NCBI GenBank assembly: GCA_030248135.1 | Contig: JASANC010002328.1 | Coordinates: 1-40,435 of the forward strand | Reading direction: 5' to 3' | Length of the DNA: 40,435 nt | From: Theristus sp. LFF4_11 | Taxonomy: Eukaryota > Nematoda > Chromadorea > Monhysterida > Xyalidae | Part shown: positions 25,401-35,010 of the stretch, one piece after another | Numbering within the stretch: the first letter of the stretch is position 1 | Layout of the letters: every line of letters starts with the position of its first letter | Notes under the pieces: generated by a model | The model's input: the letters and a program-made list of their open reading frames with translations, nothing else | The model's database searches: none | Told to the model about the DNA's origin: nothing | Position numbers and translations under genes: made by a program

Positions 25401-28400
25401 TTCAAACGTAGCGTTTGTTGTGAAAATACCTGATGCTACACCGGTTTTTGTTTGCAGCCCGGTCGGTCGCCGTGTACGTCACCAGCGTGCTCTGCTTCAC
25501 GAACAGCGGGTTGGTCAAGTTCGCTGGCTCCACAGTCACTGTGTACCAGCCGGAATTGTCCGTGATGCTCGGTGGAGACAATCGGACAGCTTTCGAGTAA
25601 CCTAAATAGCAAAGCATTCGAATGGGCTCAGTTGAGATGAAAAAGTCTACTGGAAATTTTACCATTGACACCCATTTCGACCGCAATTTCCTTGTCGGCA
25701 CAATCGTGAAACGTCGGTTCCTGTGTGTCGATGCATTTCGGCAACGGAGGATTCCAGTGCGCTTGCCACAATGTGGACATGTTGCCTTGCTCTCTCCGGG
25801 TTACCGGACCAAAATTGCATTTGTCTTGACCGCAGCAGTATGTGCAGGAAACTAGCTTAGAAGCTGGCGCTCGCAGGAAACACGCCGAGAACAAATTGTG
25901 CTTGGTAGTCTCACAGTTTGTCGACTCTGAACAGCCTTTATTCATTGTCATTGTGGTGCCTGAAAAAAGTCAATTTCTGTGGCAACATTCATCAGTGACG
26001 TTCGTATTTTACGGCCTTCTTTGGACTTCTACATTTTGAGCACAATTTGAATTCTAGTATATTCTAATCCGATTGTGCTGCATGTCACGACAAGCCAGAC
26101 GTACGGTATGGCCGATTAAACATGGCAGCTTTTTTCAGGGTTCAAGGAGCGCTCGAATTTTGAATGAAAGAAAAAAGATGTTCAGAAAGCAAACTGCGTG
26201 CCTAATTAGACACGTTTTTGAAAACCAATGGATTATCCGCGCTGTTCTGTGCATTCTTTCTCCCTTGCACACATGATTGGGAATTATGTAGGCATTTTTG
26301 AAAAAGACAACTCCTAGTCTGCGACTGATCCCGCCTTGATCGACTGCCTCATTTATTCGGCCATACTGTATATGCAACGTGTCACCTGTGGCATTAATCG
26401 TAGCCGTGCATAACTGTCCCACAGCACAGGACACCAAACGTGCCTGCGCGTTGCATTGTTCAACGCTGGACGCGCGTGTGCATGCGTAGCACATTGGTCC
26501 TCGCAGTGCGCATTGATGCTCTTGGCCGTTGATGACGTGGATGAAGCCCGGTCTGTAATGTGGTGCAACACAACAGCATACAACTCAACCGTCGTTTTAC
26601 TGCCTGAATCACGCATTTGGCGCGCTAGTTCTCTGCTTCCATGATATGGAGATGAAACAGTCAGCTTAACCAGTTTGTTTGATTGTCAAACGTCGATTTT
26701 AGGCATTTTTATTTTTTTTATGCATCTGATAGTTTTATAGTTTGAGTGCATCATAGCTGAACGACAGGATAAATGATTGAATATCAGAAAAAAGTCGGTT
26801 CGTCTTCAACTATTCTTTCAAACTAGAAAACTGAATCAAAAAAACGCCGCGCGTACTTGCAGACACAGGACATTTGATCAGGCGATGCCAGTCGACTGCT
26901 GTCATTGTTCTCTGTCAGTGGTTGCCCAAAACGACTCCAATGGCCAGTGGAGTTGCATCCCCAAAGCACTCGACTAACACCGGCGACTGGTTGTGCGTTC
27001 TCGATACAACCGGCAACAGCCTTCAAAACAAGACAAAACGTTTGAAGAAACAAAAATTTTTTTTTAAAGTCGACAAACCGTGTTTAAGTTATTCGCAGGT
27101 GTCGGCATACGTTGAAGTTGTGACAGACCAAAAGAGTACTGCAAAATTTTGATTTGTAGCCAAAATAACTCATACAATTTGAAAACACATTGGTGAATCG
27201 AAAACACACACACAACACCTTGGGGCAGCTGACATATTTTGCTCGAACACCATAGACTGTTGTGCAGCTGCCAATGTCGCGCATTGCAAAATAGATGCCG
27301 TATCTGGCTGCAACGTCCACTTCAAATGTAATCGGATGGATTTTCTGCCCGAAATCTGATGGTGTTGTTTCGACCTGGGATCGCTCGAACGTCTCGATCA
27401 GCCGATACGATTTGATATTATTTGCTTTTGGATCGTTGGCACCACTCTCATCCGGCAAGTAGGATAGAAGCTGTAAAATGCGGAAAAAAATCTTCACACG
27501 TTCAGTTCACACAAAAAACATCAGAAATGGCGACTCAAGTAGTTTTATTGAGAACATAAACACACTTCGATTTGATCTTTGCACTCAATCCCTGGCAGCG
27601 CTGATTCGCAGCGCTCCATCGACAGCGCAATTTCAACAATCAGATTTACGCTGTTCCTTTCAGTTGGCTCCAACTTCAACAGCGGCAATCTAACCCAACT
27701 GAAATTGTGGTACTTTGATGGATTAAACTAGCAAAATGTCAAATTATTTTTTGATGTTTTGTTTGCAAACAAGCTCACTTGTTTGCCATCAATCGATATT
27801 CGTCACACACTTTAACCAGCCTCAATCCTGGCTGCCATGTTTTGCTGTCGTGCAAGCTCCACTGAAAATTTTGGAGAGGAGATTTTTTTCGGAATTTGAC
27901 CAGAAACTTCTTCTCAGTTTTGGCGAGCTGCTTGCTTGCTTGATTGATTGATTTTATTAATGTCAGGCACAATATGCACAAGGAAATCTCGCAGCCAAAG
28001 TGCCGTTCGCACGTACCCCTTGTCCTCTGTGTACTGTTGCCTGCTGTACTGTTCGCCATTCATCCAAGCGAGCCAGTCGATTGGTGTCGAAAATAATGGC
28101 TGAACAGAAATTTGTAAGGAGGAAATTCTTTTCGTGCTACATGCTTGCCCATTTGCACTTACTCTCAATTGGCAAGTTTGCTGTCAGCGCCGGTTGGCCG
28201 CGTCTACGTGCGGTTTTCGTACGCTTTTCGTCGTAACCTGATGGGTAAGTTTCGCAATTCATGCAACTGTATGCAGAACGCAGCAAAACAGTGTGCATTT
28301 GATTGAAAAGTCGATTTTGCGCTTGACAGAAACCACTGTGGCAGAACAGCAGACATATAACAACAAAAAAAGACATGCTCACTGCGAACAGTCAACTGCA

Positions 28401-31400
28401 CTGTTCTTGAGTCGACGATTTCGCGAGTGGCTGCCGTGCGAGCGATGTGCCAGAGATTGCAGCGATACAGCGCGTCATCAGCGACAGTGACGTTGCTGAT
28501 GCTCAGTGTGAGCATGCGGTCGTCAACGTGTGTCGTGCTGACGTTCGCTCGATTCTGTCGCTCTGTCCAATCCCACATCAACTGCAAAATAAGGTTTTTG
28601 GCAGATAGTCAGTTATGTCGATGGGAAAATGGCCAATACCCGAGCGACGGTGTGGTGGAACGTGCTGCGGTTGTCGCTATGTGCTGCACACGCACATTGG
28701 TGTAGGAATCTATCTCCGCCACGTTCCACCATCAGCATCGCACGGGTATGACGGCAACAGTAGCTGTCAACACTGATTTGCTGGCAAATTCAACAGCCCC
28801 TTTTTCACTCGACGAGAGAATGAACGATTCGGCCAACATTCTACGAGCACGTTTCTGAGTGAATCACCTTGTAGCTGTCGCATGGGAAACGCACGGCGCA
28901 TAGCAGTTGCACGTTAGCGCCAGCCGACACGAACGTGTCAGACGACCACTGCTCGATTTTGTCGCATTTTATGTCCGCTTGCTCATTGGCTGTCCTGTCT
29001 GCTTCGTTTGTTTCGCGTTTCACTCGACTGTGGTGACTTGCGGATTGCGACTGGAGGTCTTCGGCATTCACCATGTGATCCGTTAAACCTTCGTATTCTA
29101 CTGGGTCGCCCGCGACAACGCACAGACTACTACGTGAACCTGCGTTTTTCAGTTGAGGATCATTTTATCAATTTCTTGCCTGTTGCTCGTTCAACCAACC
29201 AATCAATCAATTTAGCTAAGGTAACTCGAAAGTAAGGTAAGTCAAGTGAAATGAGTTTTTGACAGCCAAACCAAACAGAAAATGAAGCGAATTGAGCGTA
29301 CCAGCCAACTGATACCCGTGCAATGTGCATTCGACGGTGACAGTGTCGCCAACATTGTAGTACAGTTGTGCTCGCTGCACTTGGTTGATGTTTGACACAC
29401 TGTGTTCGTCGGTTGAGTGGGCGAACACACATCGGTTTTCTGAAATTGAGGATATTTTCAATTGAAAATTTGTTTTTTCATAGAATTTTTAAGATTTGGA
29501 ATTTCCTTACCCAAGCAATAGGGTGTGTCCTTCGTCCACAGTTGATCTGCGCCGCACGTCGATGCCAAATAGCCTTGTTCATAAAAGACACCGCCTGCAA
29601 TGTTATATTGGCTTTGACTCTAGATTTTGATATTTTCGACATTGAACAAAATCGTCTGGGACTATGGTCACACCTCGGTCTACGAGACGATATCCGGGTT
29701 GACAATAGTAGTGTATTGTGCTATTGACTGGGTAACGCAAAAATGCAGTAACGAATCCATTTCGAGGGCTGCTCGGTGGGTCGCAGTCAGGTGCTGCAGA
29801 GAAGAAAATGTTGAAAATGAACACTTTTTCAATTTTCCAATGAACATTTTGCTTCACATGAAACTCAGACAGAACTCACGCAGGCACTCTGGAAATCCTG
29901 GCGGTGTCCAGCCTGACCATCGCATTGCGCCCGTGTCCAAATCTTGATAGCAGACGCGTTCGGTTGGACCAATCAGCAGTGGGTCGTGACGTTCGCAGGA
30001 ATAACTAAAGTAACAAATGTTGTCGCCAATCATGGGTGACCGTCAAAGTGGTGCTTTATCTGAGGAAAAACTAGACAAACTGTATAACGTCTCCCGCATG
30101 GTACATTCCGTTGTCGGTGGGTGGTGGGTGGTACGAAGCCATGCCCATAGTGACCTTCGGGGGCGCACAGCGCACATCTGCAAACGAAATTTACCATTTT
30201 ACACCTTTGTGTAAACTCTTTGCTTTTCTAGGCTAACAGAGTTTACCGGGGCACAGTGGTGGTTCCGGCAGTAGCCATGTTCCATTTGAGAGGCAAACAT
30301 TCTCGTCGGCGCCGTTCACTCGAAAGCCGAACTGCGTTCTGCCGGATGCGTCCAAGCAGAAGTAACGTGCGACACTGCCAGCGAGCAACTGTGAACTGTT
30401 GATGTGCTCCACACCACCGCTTTCCTCAAAGCGACTCGTGTTTTGATGGTGACAACGAATTTCTACAAAAAATGTCCTCAACCAGTATTGTTTATTGTTC
30501 TGCACTAGGCCAGGTTTATCGTTTTACAGTCGTGTTAGTGCGACCGTTTTCAAATGTAACCAGTCATGTCAAGATAAAGTTGTTGGCTTTGAATTTTCAT
30601 GCGCCATGAGGCATCGCTAACCCAAGCAAGAATGATTGACGAGCAGATCTGGCCTGAACACAGGGAACTCAGCGGCCACGCTGTCTGTGTATAACCACTC
30701 ATTTGGAGCGCACGAGCAGTGGTAGCCACCAGGACGATTGTGGCACTCTTCTTCGCAACCGCCGTTGTTCAACAAACATTCGTTTTGATCTGTGCAATTC
30801 AAAATCTAAACTAACACGCTAACATGCTGCCATTCAGCCTACCGTCAATTAGACAACGTTTCAGGCTTGTTTTGAACTATGAAAAAGACAGACTGAAACT
30901 GACCATAACACTGTTCACCGGCAACCGAGTCGAAGCCAACGTCGCAATCGCACACAAAAGATCCGTTCAAGTTTCGGCAAATACCGGTGTCACCGCAGAC
31001 AGTCCAGTTGCTGGTGCATTCGTTAATATCTGTGCAGAAAAGGACCTGATCAAAGCCTGCTAGGACTAGGTTTATCCACGTTTTCAGGTGTGGATGAAGC
31101 TGAGCTACGTGCGGACCGTGACATTTTGGATTCGAGGACCAGGTTCCGTCGATTTCACAGGTGATCTCGCGTTCTTCCGGCTCGAATCCGTCGTCGATGC
31201 ACTCCACAGTTACCGTCTCGTTGACGGTTGCATTTTCCGCCGTCAAGAAGCCAAAATCGACTACCGGTGCATAACACATGGTGGCTGCAATTGCAACAGA
31301 GTTCAACCGTATGGTTTTTGTCGAGAGACGAACCCACCGACCCTTTTTAACTCATTTGTTCACTGCTGTAATTGAATGTGCACAACGTGAGAGCCACTAA

Positions 31401-34400
31401 CGTGCACAAGCGAACGTCGGTTGCGACCAGCTGCCATTGTGCAGGCATTGCGTGTGTGGCCAGCCACGGAGTAACGGGTACGATCGATCGCACGTGTAAT
31501 TCGCCAGTGCACCGACTTGCGCTTGAACGTCGCTTGACACAACAGCATGCTCCACCACCGGGGCACGACCACACGTGATTTCTGACAAGTGGCATCATAA
31601 AGGCTGTCATGTATCGGTTTACTGAAACACTGGTGCGATTCTTACAAATCGATATCACCGATTGCACTAACTCTGGCAGTACATTTGCGGTTTCCATTGT
31701 CCATCGGCGGCACACACCGACAGACCGTCCGTGCGTGCCCGGTAACCGTAATGGCACCGGTACTGTACGGTCGCACCGTACCCGATGCCGCTTAGTGCGG
31801 TCACGTAACCGTTCGCAACTACAGGAGGTGGACATCGTTCGCCTGAAAAACGAAAAATTAAAAGCCTGAATACACTTGAATTAAAGTTTGTAACGTGAAC
31901 AAGTTTGATAGCCAGACGAGTACGGCAACGGTCAACAACAGACCAATGCAGTCTCCAAGCGGTGCTGACCACTGCCCGGCGGCGCGACACTCGATCGTCG
32001 ACTCGCCTTTCAGCCTCCAAGGCGGTCGGCAGTGGAACGTGTTTGTGGCTCCATAATGATGGCGAATCGGTCTCGATGGCAACAAGTTTTGCCCGGTGTT
32101 CAGTGGTGGGCAGTCTGAATGGAAGAACACAGGGTAGGCCAAAAATGTGCAAATTTAAAAGGGCTCGAATTCGTCACCAGACCAGTATACTAAATAACCT
32201 GGCCCGTATGTTAGGTTGAAAATTGGTTTCGTGTTTTGCGCTGCCAGCAGTTGCACACGAATGTGTCCACGTAGCGAAGTGTAGGTGTTCGTCGGACGAT
32301 TGTTGTTGTAGATCTGAGTGTAGATACAATGCTCTACAGCTGAACAAGTGTTGGTTGCATGATTGGCGTGCCCTGTGAAAAGATTTCGTTTGAAAGAACA
32401 CACACCATCAGCGACCCATTTGCATCTTGGTTGACATTCTGCAGTGAAATGCTGAGCGATCGATTTGCCAAATTGTTGATCAGCCAACTGCATCGGAGTG
32501 CTCTCTTGATTTTCATCTTTGAATTCTGGCCTGGTGCTATAATTTCGCCACTGGGCTTATTGAGTCGAAGATTGTCGCAACCTGTTTCGAAGATTCGAAA
32601 ATTAGTTCAATTTGATTTGTTTATTGTGAAAACACATCTGACCTTTTCAATTACCGTGCGCCTTCTAGCGGTTCTAAGTTTGAAAGTTAGAAACATACCA
32701 GTTTGATACGAAAGTGAGAATCCTTTTGCGCCTTTGCTGTCCATTTGGGCGCGAAACACGAGCGTTATTTCATTGCCGGTGCTGGTGAGCACTTGGGGTG
32801 CAAAAGCTGCATCGCCCGGCTTGCGACCAGCGAATTCGGTAATCAGGTTCAAATTTTTGTCGTAAACTCGCAGCCAGTCACCAATGGACAAAGAGAAATC
32901 GATAAACTGCAGAAGATGATAAAAAGTCCATTCAACAGAACCAGGCACTACATTTGACTTATTCTGCGATATGGGACGACGTCACGTTGGTCATCAAAGA
33001 TGAGCAAATTGGCGAACCTGAATGCTGAGAACATCGTTTTGGTTTGTTGCGGACAGCGTCCACCGACAGTACAAATTCGACGCGTATTTTCTATTGAAAT
33101 CCGCATAACGGGGACTGCTCAAAAGTTTCGACGTTCCACTGTTGATGTGCAACGTTGCTGGCGGACCACAATCGTGGTTCACTGAAATTTGTCATTGAAA
33201 TTTCAATGTCTAACACACAGCAACGACGCGATTGGAATTTTTGAAGTTGCCACCGTTGATCTCAGGGATTGCGACTGTCACAGTTTGAAAATGTTTTGCA
33301 AATTAATAATGTTGCTTTGCAATCACTCACCAACCACCGTGTATTCAATTATGAACCCGCTTCGTTTGATCGATTCATCCGATGTGAAATTCAACATGAT
33401 CACATTGGCAGCACTGATCAACTCGTGGTTTGTCATGTTTGCCGAGAATTGGCCTTGCTCGAACGTGTACAGGTCGCCCTCAGTGACTCGGAGGATGTCG
33501 TGCTCAGGCTCAGTGTCGAACAAGTGAAACTGGAGAATGGAATGGAAGAAATTGCATGTGTAGATAGATGGAAGACGAAAAAGAGGAGCAAAGAAATTGG
33601 ATGCTGCTGTTGAACGTGGCGTTGAAAATGAGTTTCGAATTCGTTGCAGCAACGTTCACCTTGAGCAGGATTCTGTGGCCCGGCCGCGCGTTGATCGTCC
33701 AAGCGCAGTGCACTCCGTTCGGATAGGGCGCCGGATACCGAGGACTCGTGATATTACCATTTGGTTTGTCATTGGCGTCAATGGTCTCACGGCACGGTGG
33801 CCGGCGACAGACGTCTGACGATTCGTCGGACGCATCAGCGCAATCAGTGTGATCATCGCAAAGCAGATGGCCACTGATGCACGCTGAGTGGTCGGCGCAA
33901 CGGAATTGGCCTGTAAAAGTGGTTTTCAACGATGGAAACGAAAGTCGTTTTTAGTGTGTGTTCATACCGGTTATAAACGGTGTGATATGCTCTTATAACC
34001 TCTCACAGTCAAACGGTTCACCCAATTAGCGGTACCTTGGAGACAAGCGAACGTTTGGCACAAGGGCGGCAACTGTGTCGTGCAGGCGTCAATCAGCCAC
34101 CCGAACGACGGCAAGTCTTTTGTGTGCGCGTTCAGTGCGACACAGGCGTTTGTCGCCCTGCGTCCCGCCGCTGTCCGATTCGGTTGCCCGTTCGCCCACA
34201 GCTCCGAATACTCGACCACTTGGCGCGCGCTGCTGTCGCGGAACGTCCATTTACTGTGATCGGCGTCGCGCTCGTAGTAGAAACCTTGGAACACCGAAAA
34301 AAACTGTAGAATAATGCTGAACTGTGAAAAAAGAATCTAGCCTATTTTCGAAAAAACGCCAGCTGGTCAAGAAGATGGAATACGGATCATCACCTGTCCA

Positions 34401-35010
34401 GAAGCGCATCTCCTCTGGGTTGTCGCAGTTTTCTTCAATCTTCTCCGACAGTATCTTTGTGAGCAACCAGTCGCGCAACGTTGACAACCGCATGTTTTGC
34501 CTAGAACCGGGAACAAATAGTCGATCACTGTGGAACAATCGCAGGCAAAATTCGCAAGGTAATATAAAACCGGAAACTTTAAACTTTTCGGAAAGGTTGC
34601 AAAAATTACTGTTGGCAGTATTGCTTCGCTGCTTCCCACGGCAGGCGCATGTCTTGGAGCAAGTAGTAGCATTTGTCTGCGGCCAAATACCAAGCTGCAA
34701 TTTTGAATGTGTGCCACTACTTTGACAATTGTATGCGACCACTTCATTCATCAAGTTCTTTGAATTTCATGTGGTTCTGGAAGCCTATAAAAAGCCTGTT
34801 AGTCTACCCTGTGGCTCGGTGCTTGGACAACTCCAGTTCACATTGCCATCGTAGAAACGAATCGTATTTTGCTGAAAAGTTTTGATTTGTTCATTAAACT
34901 TAGTTAAGGTGTAGCGAATTGGTATAAATGTGTGCTTGGATACTGACCGAATCGACAATAGTCAGCAACGAACACAGCAATGCCGATGCAGCTCTTGAAA
35001 TTTGACCCAT
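12474..35010 (-). CDS. Giant multidomain single-pass receptor, Uninflatable/SVEP1-like
   Basis: A signal-peptide exon (34948-35010, MGQISRAASALLCSLLTIVD) splices in phase through 34808-34871, 34610-34694, 34394-34527, 34036-34284, 33660-33910, 33331-33529, 33018-33181 and 32699-32963. Many further exons follow, ending at the stop at 12474. The domain order is given in the summary and in the block entries. The extracellular order and the C-terminal membrane segment resemble insect Uninflatable. The HYR-sushi-spacer-Cys repeat-EGF-pentraxin portion resembles SVEP1. Uninflatable acts at the apical surface of tracheal epithelium and modulates Notch in flies; function here is inferred only. Every block reads in the same strand and order, which argues for one gene, but I cannot exclude that it is two adjacent genes. 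Exact boundaries of the internal exons below 32.6 kb are approximate. Confidence 0.85.
13380..14200 (-). other. Receptor block: last EGF-like unit and transmembrane segment
   Basis: An EGF-like unit (NCPVDSICENEKIGFNC, CRCNDASKVF) precedes an exon starting near 13642. That exon encodes DQESALLPIIAVVSVAFVAL continuing VLMLSAFAFF, a clear membrane helix, then the stop-transfer residues CRHK. The boundary between the juxtamembrane exon and the next cytoplasmic exon is not resolved. Confidence 0.7.
14220..14375. repeat. Fold-back palindrome in an intron of the receptor gene
   Basis: The core is a perfect ten-base inverted pair (GCATTCTGTG / CACAGAATGC) around a loop of about 23 bases. Matching extends outward with small gaps: CAGTCTAACTC...TTACATA...CTAGCT on the left pairs with the reverse complement of the right arm. 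It lies in the 1.4-kb intron between the last EGF and the Cys-repeat exons. Likely a degenerate fold-back or MITE insertion. Confidence 0.5.
15300..15567 (+). mobile_element. TA-flanked MITE, copy 1 (268 bp)
   Basis: The element begins CAGTATGGCCGAATAAATG and ends CATGTTTAACCGGCCATACCG, so its ends are inverted repeats of each other. It is flanked by TA on both sides (15298-15299 and 15568-15569), the target duplication of Tc1/mariner-type elements. It encodes no transposase. A second copy lies inverted at 26104-26368, and the two look roughly 85-90% alike by eye. It sits in an intron of the receptor gene. Confidence 0.8.
15650..16850 (-). other. Receptor block: ephrin-receptor-like Cys repeats, set 2
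   Basis: Repeats are HCAEGQYFDMANGVCQQCP, LGQYCVTADDRNRTQHC with LCPIGSYAPDYGY, VCPAGQHLTMAG with CHVGWYKPANRSQC, and CLSCPLAEYQQYSNQTHC. There are four units, one exon each or nearly so, repeating the set at 22.8-23.8 kb. Confidence 0.75.
17600..17668 (+). repeat. tRNA-like sequence (degenerate, SINE- or pseudogene-type)
   Basis: CCTCCGT at the left pairs with ACGGAAG at the right (6 of 7). Between them lie an A-box-like TTGCTCAGTGG and a B-box-like AGTTCGACTC. The anticodon region GGGCCTTTAAGCC has a loop one base too short, and the T stem is poorly paired, so a working tRNA is unlikely. It sits in an intron of the minus-strand receptor gene. Confidence 0.45.
17955..18030 (-). repeat. Second tRNA-like sequence, opposite orientation
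   Basis: On the minus strand an A-box-like TGGCTTGGGTAGTG (18011-18024) is followed at normal spacing by a B-box GGGGATCGAGACCC (17969-17982). Stems are imperfect. With the tRNA-like unit at 17600-17668 it brackets about 430 bp of otherwise non-coding intron, suggesting a composite tRNA-derived SINE or two nested insertions. Confidence 0.4.
18940..19890 (-). other. Receptor block: laminin-G/pentraxin-like domain
   Basis: Landmarks in order are FATAFSICFWVQI, FVADGAWHHVCLVVDNGT, MTIYVDGDVV and VEMYADALSPEKVREIAVNC. The WHHVCLxxD and YVDG motifs are typical of concanavalin-like pentraxin/laminin-G folds, as in SVEP1. Confidence 0.75.
19890..22725 (-). other. Receptor block: about fourteen tandem EGF-like domains
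   Basis: Successive units include SLCKNGGVCDSDKLGC, PCRNGATCIEHAKGF, GAPCQNGATCTDYGDA, FCASNPCANDGECLSYF, PCSPTSNCTVTQQESF, GNHGSCLNFVDHFEC, FCRNGGTCVWPDPY and FCCNGGTCAPGPTGN. Several carry the C-terminal GYTGxxC type turn. Two units have long insertions (near 21.7 and 22.2 kb), and the count may be off by one or two. Exons mostly hold one or two EGF units. Confidence 0.8.
22810..23850 (-). other. Receptor block: ephrin-receptor-like (GCC2/GCC3) Cys repeats, set 1
   Basis: Repeats are CPRGAVTHINRQLPAG; CIACPKNTFQSVDRKANC; CMPCERGWFTSG with CTKCPPLTSTVH; and FCPPGMVGFAGLEPCQPCPP with HFQHQPGQDAC. The CxxCPxGxxxxxxGxxxCxxCP pattern is that of the ephrin-receptor-like/TNFR-type repeats. Confidence 0.78.
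23740..24900 (-). other. Receptor block: sushi remnant and SVEP1-type spacer, copy 1
   Basis: A sushi-like end (VLVCEGNATWLTPNQN, SKPAIIC) is followed by a spacer of about 150 residues. Landmarks are HFKLTLSYTNNDI, RACLQAYRSQLAEH, KMLVEERCDQKLP and YNFTVNVAQF. It leads into cysteine-rich repeats. The same arrangement occurs again at 16.9-18.5 kb, and an equivalent spacer sits in SVEP1. Confidence 0.55.
24930..25800 (-). other. Receptor block: two HYR (hyalin repeat) domains
   Basis: HYR1 begins PKCIDTQEPTFHDCADKEI and ends TYTATDRAANKNRCS. HYR2 begins LACPDQPVIQRE, includes AIDNSGETPQL, and ends VTATDASGNTAQCQF. The TxTATDxxGNxxxC ending is diagnostic for HYR repeats, an Ig-related fold often paired with sushi domains. 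Confidence 0.8.
25790..26570 (-). other. Receptor block: Ly6/uPAR-like (LU) domain split by a transposon-bearing intron
   Basis: The first half is CALRGPMCYACTRASS, EQCNAQARLVSC, VGQLCTATINATG. It splices in phase (G|GC) to the second half, MTMNKGCSESTNC followed by LVSCTYCCGQDKCNF. The final CCxxDxCN signature is typical of LU domains. LU domains are usually stand-alone or GPI-anchored, so an internal copy inside a large receptor is unusual. Confidence 0.65.
26104..26368 (-). mobile_element. TA-flanked MITE, copy 2 (265 bp)
   Basis: Inverted copy of the element at 15300-15567, flanked by TA (26102-26103 and 26369-26370). Relative to the minus-strand gene it starts a few bases after the donor of the intron that splits the Ly6-like domain. 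A long shared stretch includes GGATTATCCGCGCTGTTCTG versus its near-identical counterpart in copy 1. It is non-autonomous. Confidence 0.8.
26823..28170 (-). other. Receptor block: Eph ligand-binding-like domain and following Cys-rich unit
   Basis: The pieces, in order, are LFSTPIDWLAWMNGEQYS and GYVRTALWLRDF, then WQPGLRLVKVCDEYR, then NLIVEIALSMERCESALPG with CKDQIEV, then PITFEVDVAARYGIYFAMRD followed by CTTVYGVRAKYVSCP. This parallels the jelly-roll ligand-binding domain of Eph receptors, especially the ending FYxAFxDxGxCxxxxxVRxxYxxCP. The next exon (GCIENAQPVAGVSR, GHWSRFGQP, SPDQMSCVC) resembles the cysteine-rich unit that follows in Eph proteins. There is no kinase. The similarity is from pattern recognition, not a search. 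Confidence 0.6.
28200..29075 (-). other. Receptor block: immunoglobulin-like domain
   Basis: The first half (DTFVSAGANVQLLCAVRFPC) and the second half (LMWDWTERQN, then RMLTLSISNVTVADDALYRC) show the Ig pattern of cysteine, tryptophan and DxAxYxC. An RVKRE motif lies just before, on the N-terminal side (residues HHSRVKRETNE), and is a possible furin-type cleavage site. Confidence 0.7.
29280..30470 (-). other. Receptor block: second group of sushi-like domains
   Basis: About four CCP-type units are seen. Landmarks are GTWLLPEPPLCPG, RCAPPKVTMGMASY, SYSCERHDPLLIGP, DCDPPSSPRNGF and YYNVGDTVTVECTLHGY. Some are split over two exons and the last is atypical, so the count is approximate. Confidence 0.65.
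30630..31060 (-). other. Receptor block: two EGF-like domains
   Basis: The first unit begins DINECTSNWTVCG, a calcium-binding EGF signature, and includes NGSFVCDCDVGF. The second begins DQNECLLNNGGCEEEC and includes GGYHCSCAP. They separate two groups of sushi domains. Confidence 0.75.
31100..32125 (-). other. Receptor block: four sushi (CCP) domains
   Basis: Four consecutive CCP units with the expected four cysteines and tryptophan start at DCPPLNTGQNL, RCPPPVVANGYV, TCGRAPVVEHAVV and MCYAPVVDFG. They end near GQWSAPLGDC, GQWKPQMYC, GSWSQPTFAC and GTWSSNPKC. Each is on its own exon. Confidence 0.8.
32180..33910 (-). other. Receptor block: LDL-receptor class A repeat and three CUB domains
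   Basis: The LDLa repeat (FRCADHSACISGHLLCDD, then DCADASDE) keeps its calcium-binding acidic cluster. CUB1 starts CRETIDAND and includes NITSPRYPAPYPNG. CUB2 starts DCGPPATLHINSG and includes SSPRYADFNRKY. CUB3 starts GCDNLRLNKPSGEIIAPG and extends to about 32180, with an RCSWLINN core. These are adhesion and protein-binding modules on the outer face of the receptor. Confidence 0.78.
34036..35010 (-). other. Receptor block: signal peptide and C-type lectin domain
   Basis: Five phase-matched exons encode the secretion signal, then QNTIRFYDGNVNWSCP and a C-type lectin-like domain. Its features are WYLAADKCYYL, LPWEAAKQYC, WLLTKIL, RFWTGFYYERD, WANGQPNRT and LPPLCQTFAC. The WxG and disulfide framework is present. 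The WANGQPN stretch recalls the calcium/sugar-binding EPN/QPD position but is not a standard EPN or QPD, so sugar binding cannot be assumed. Confidence 0.8.
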
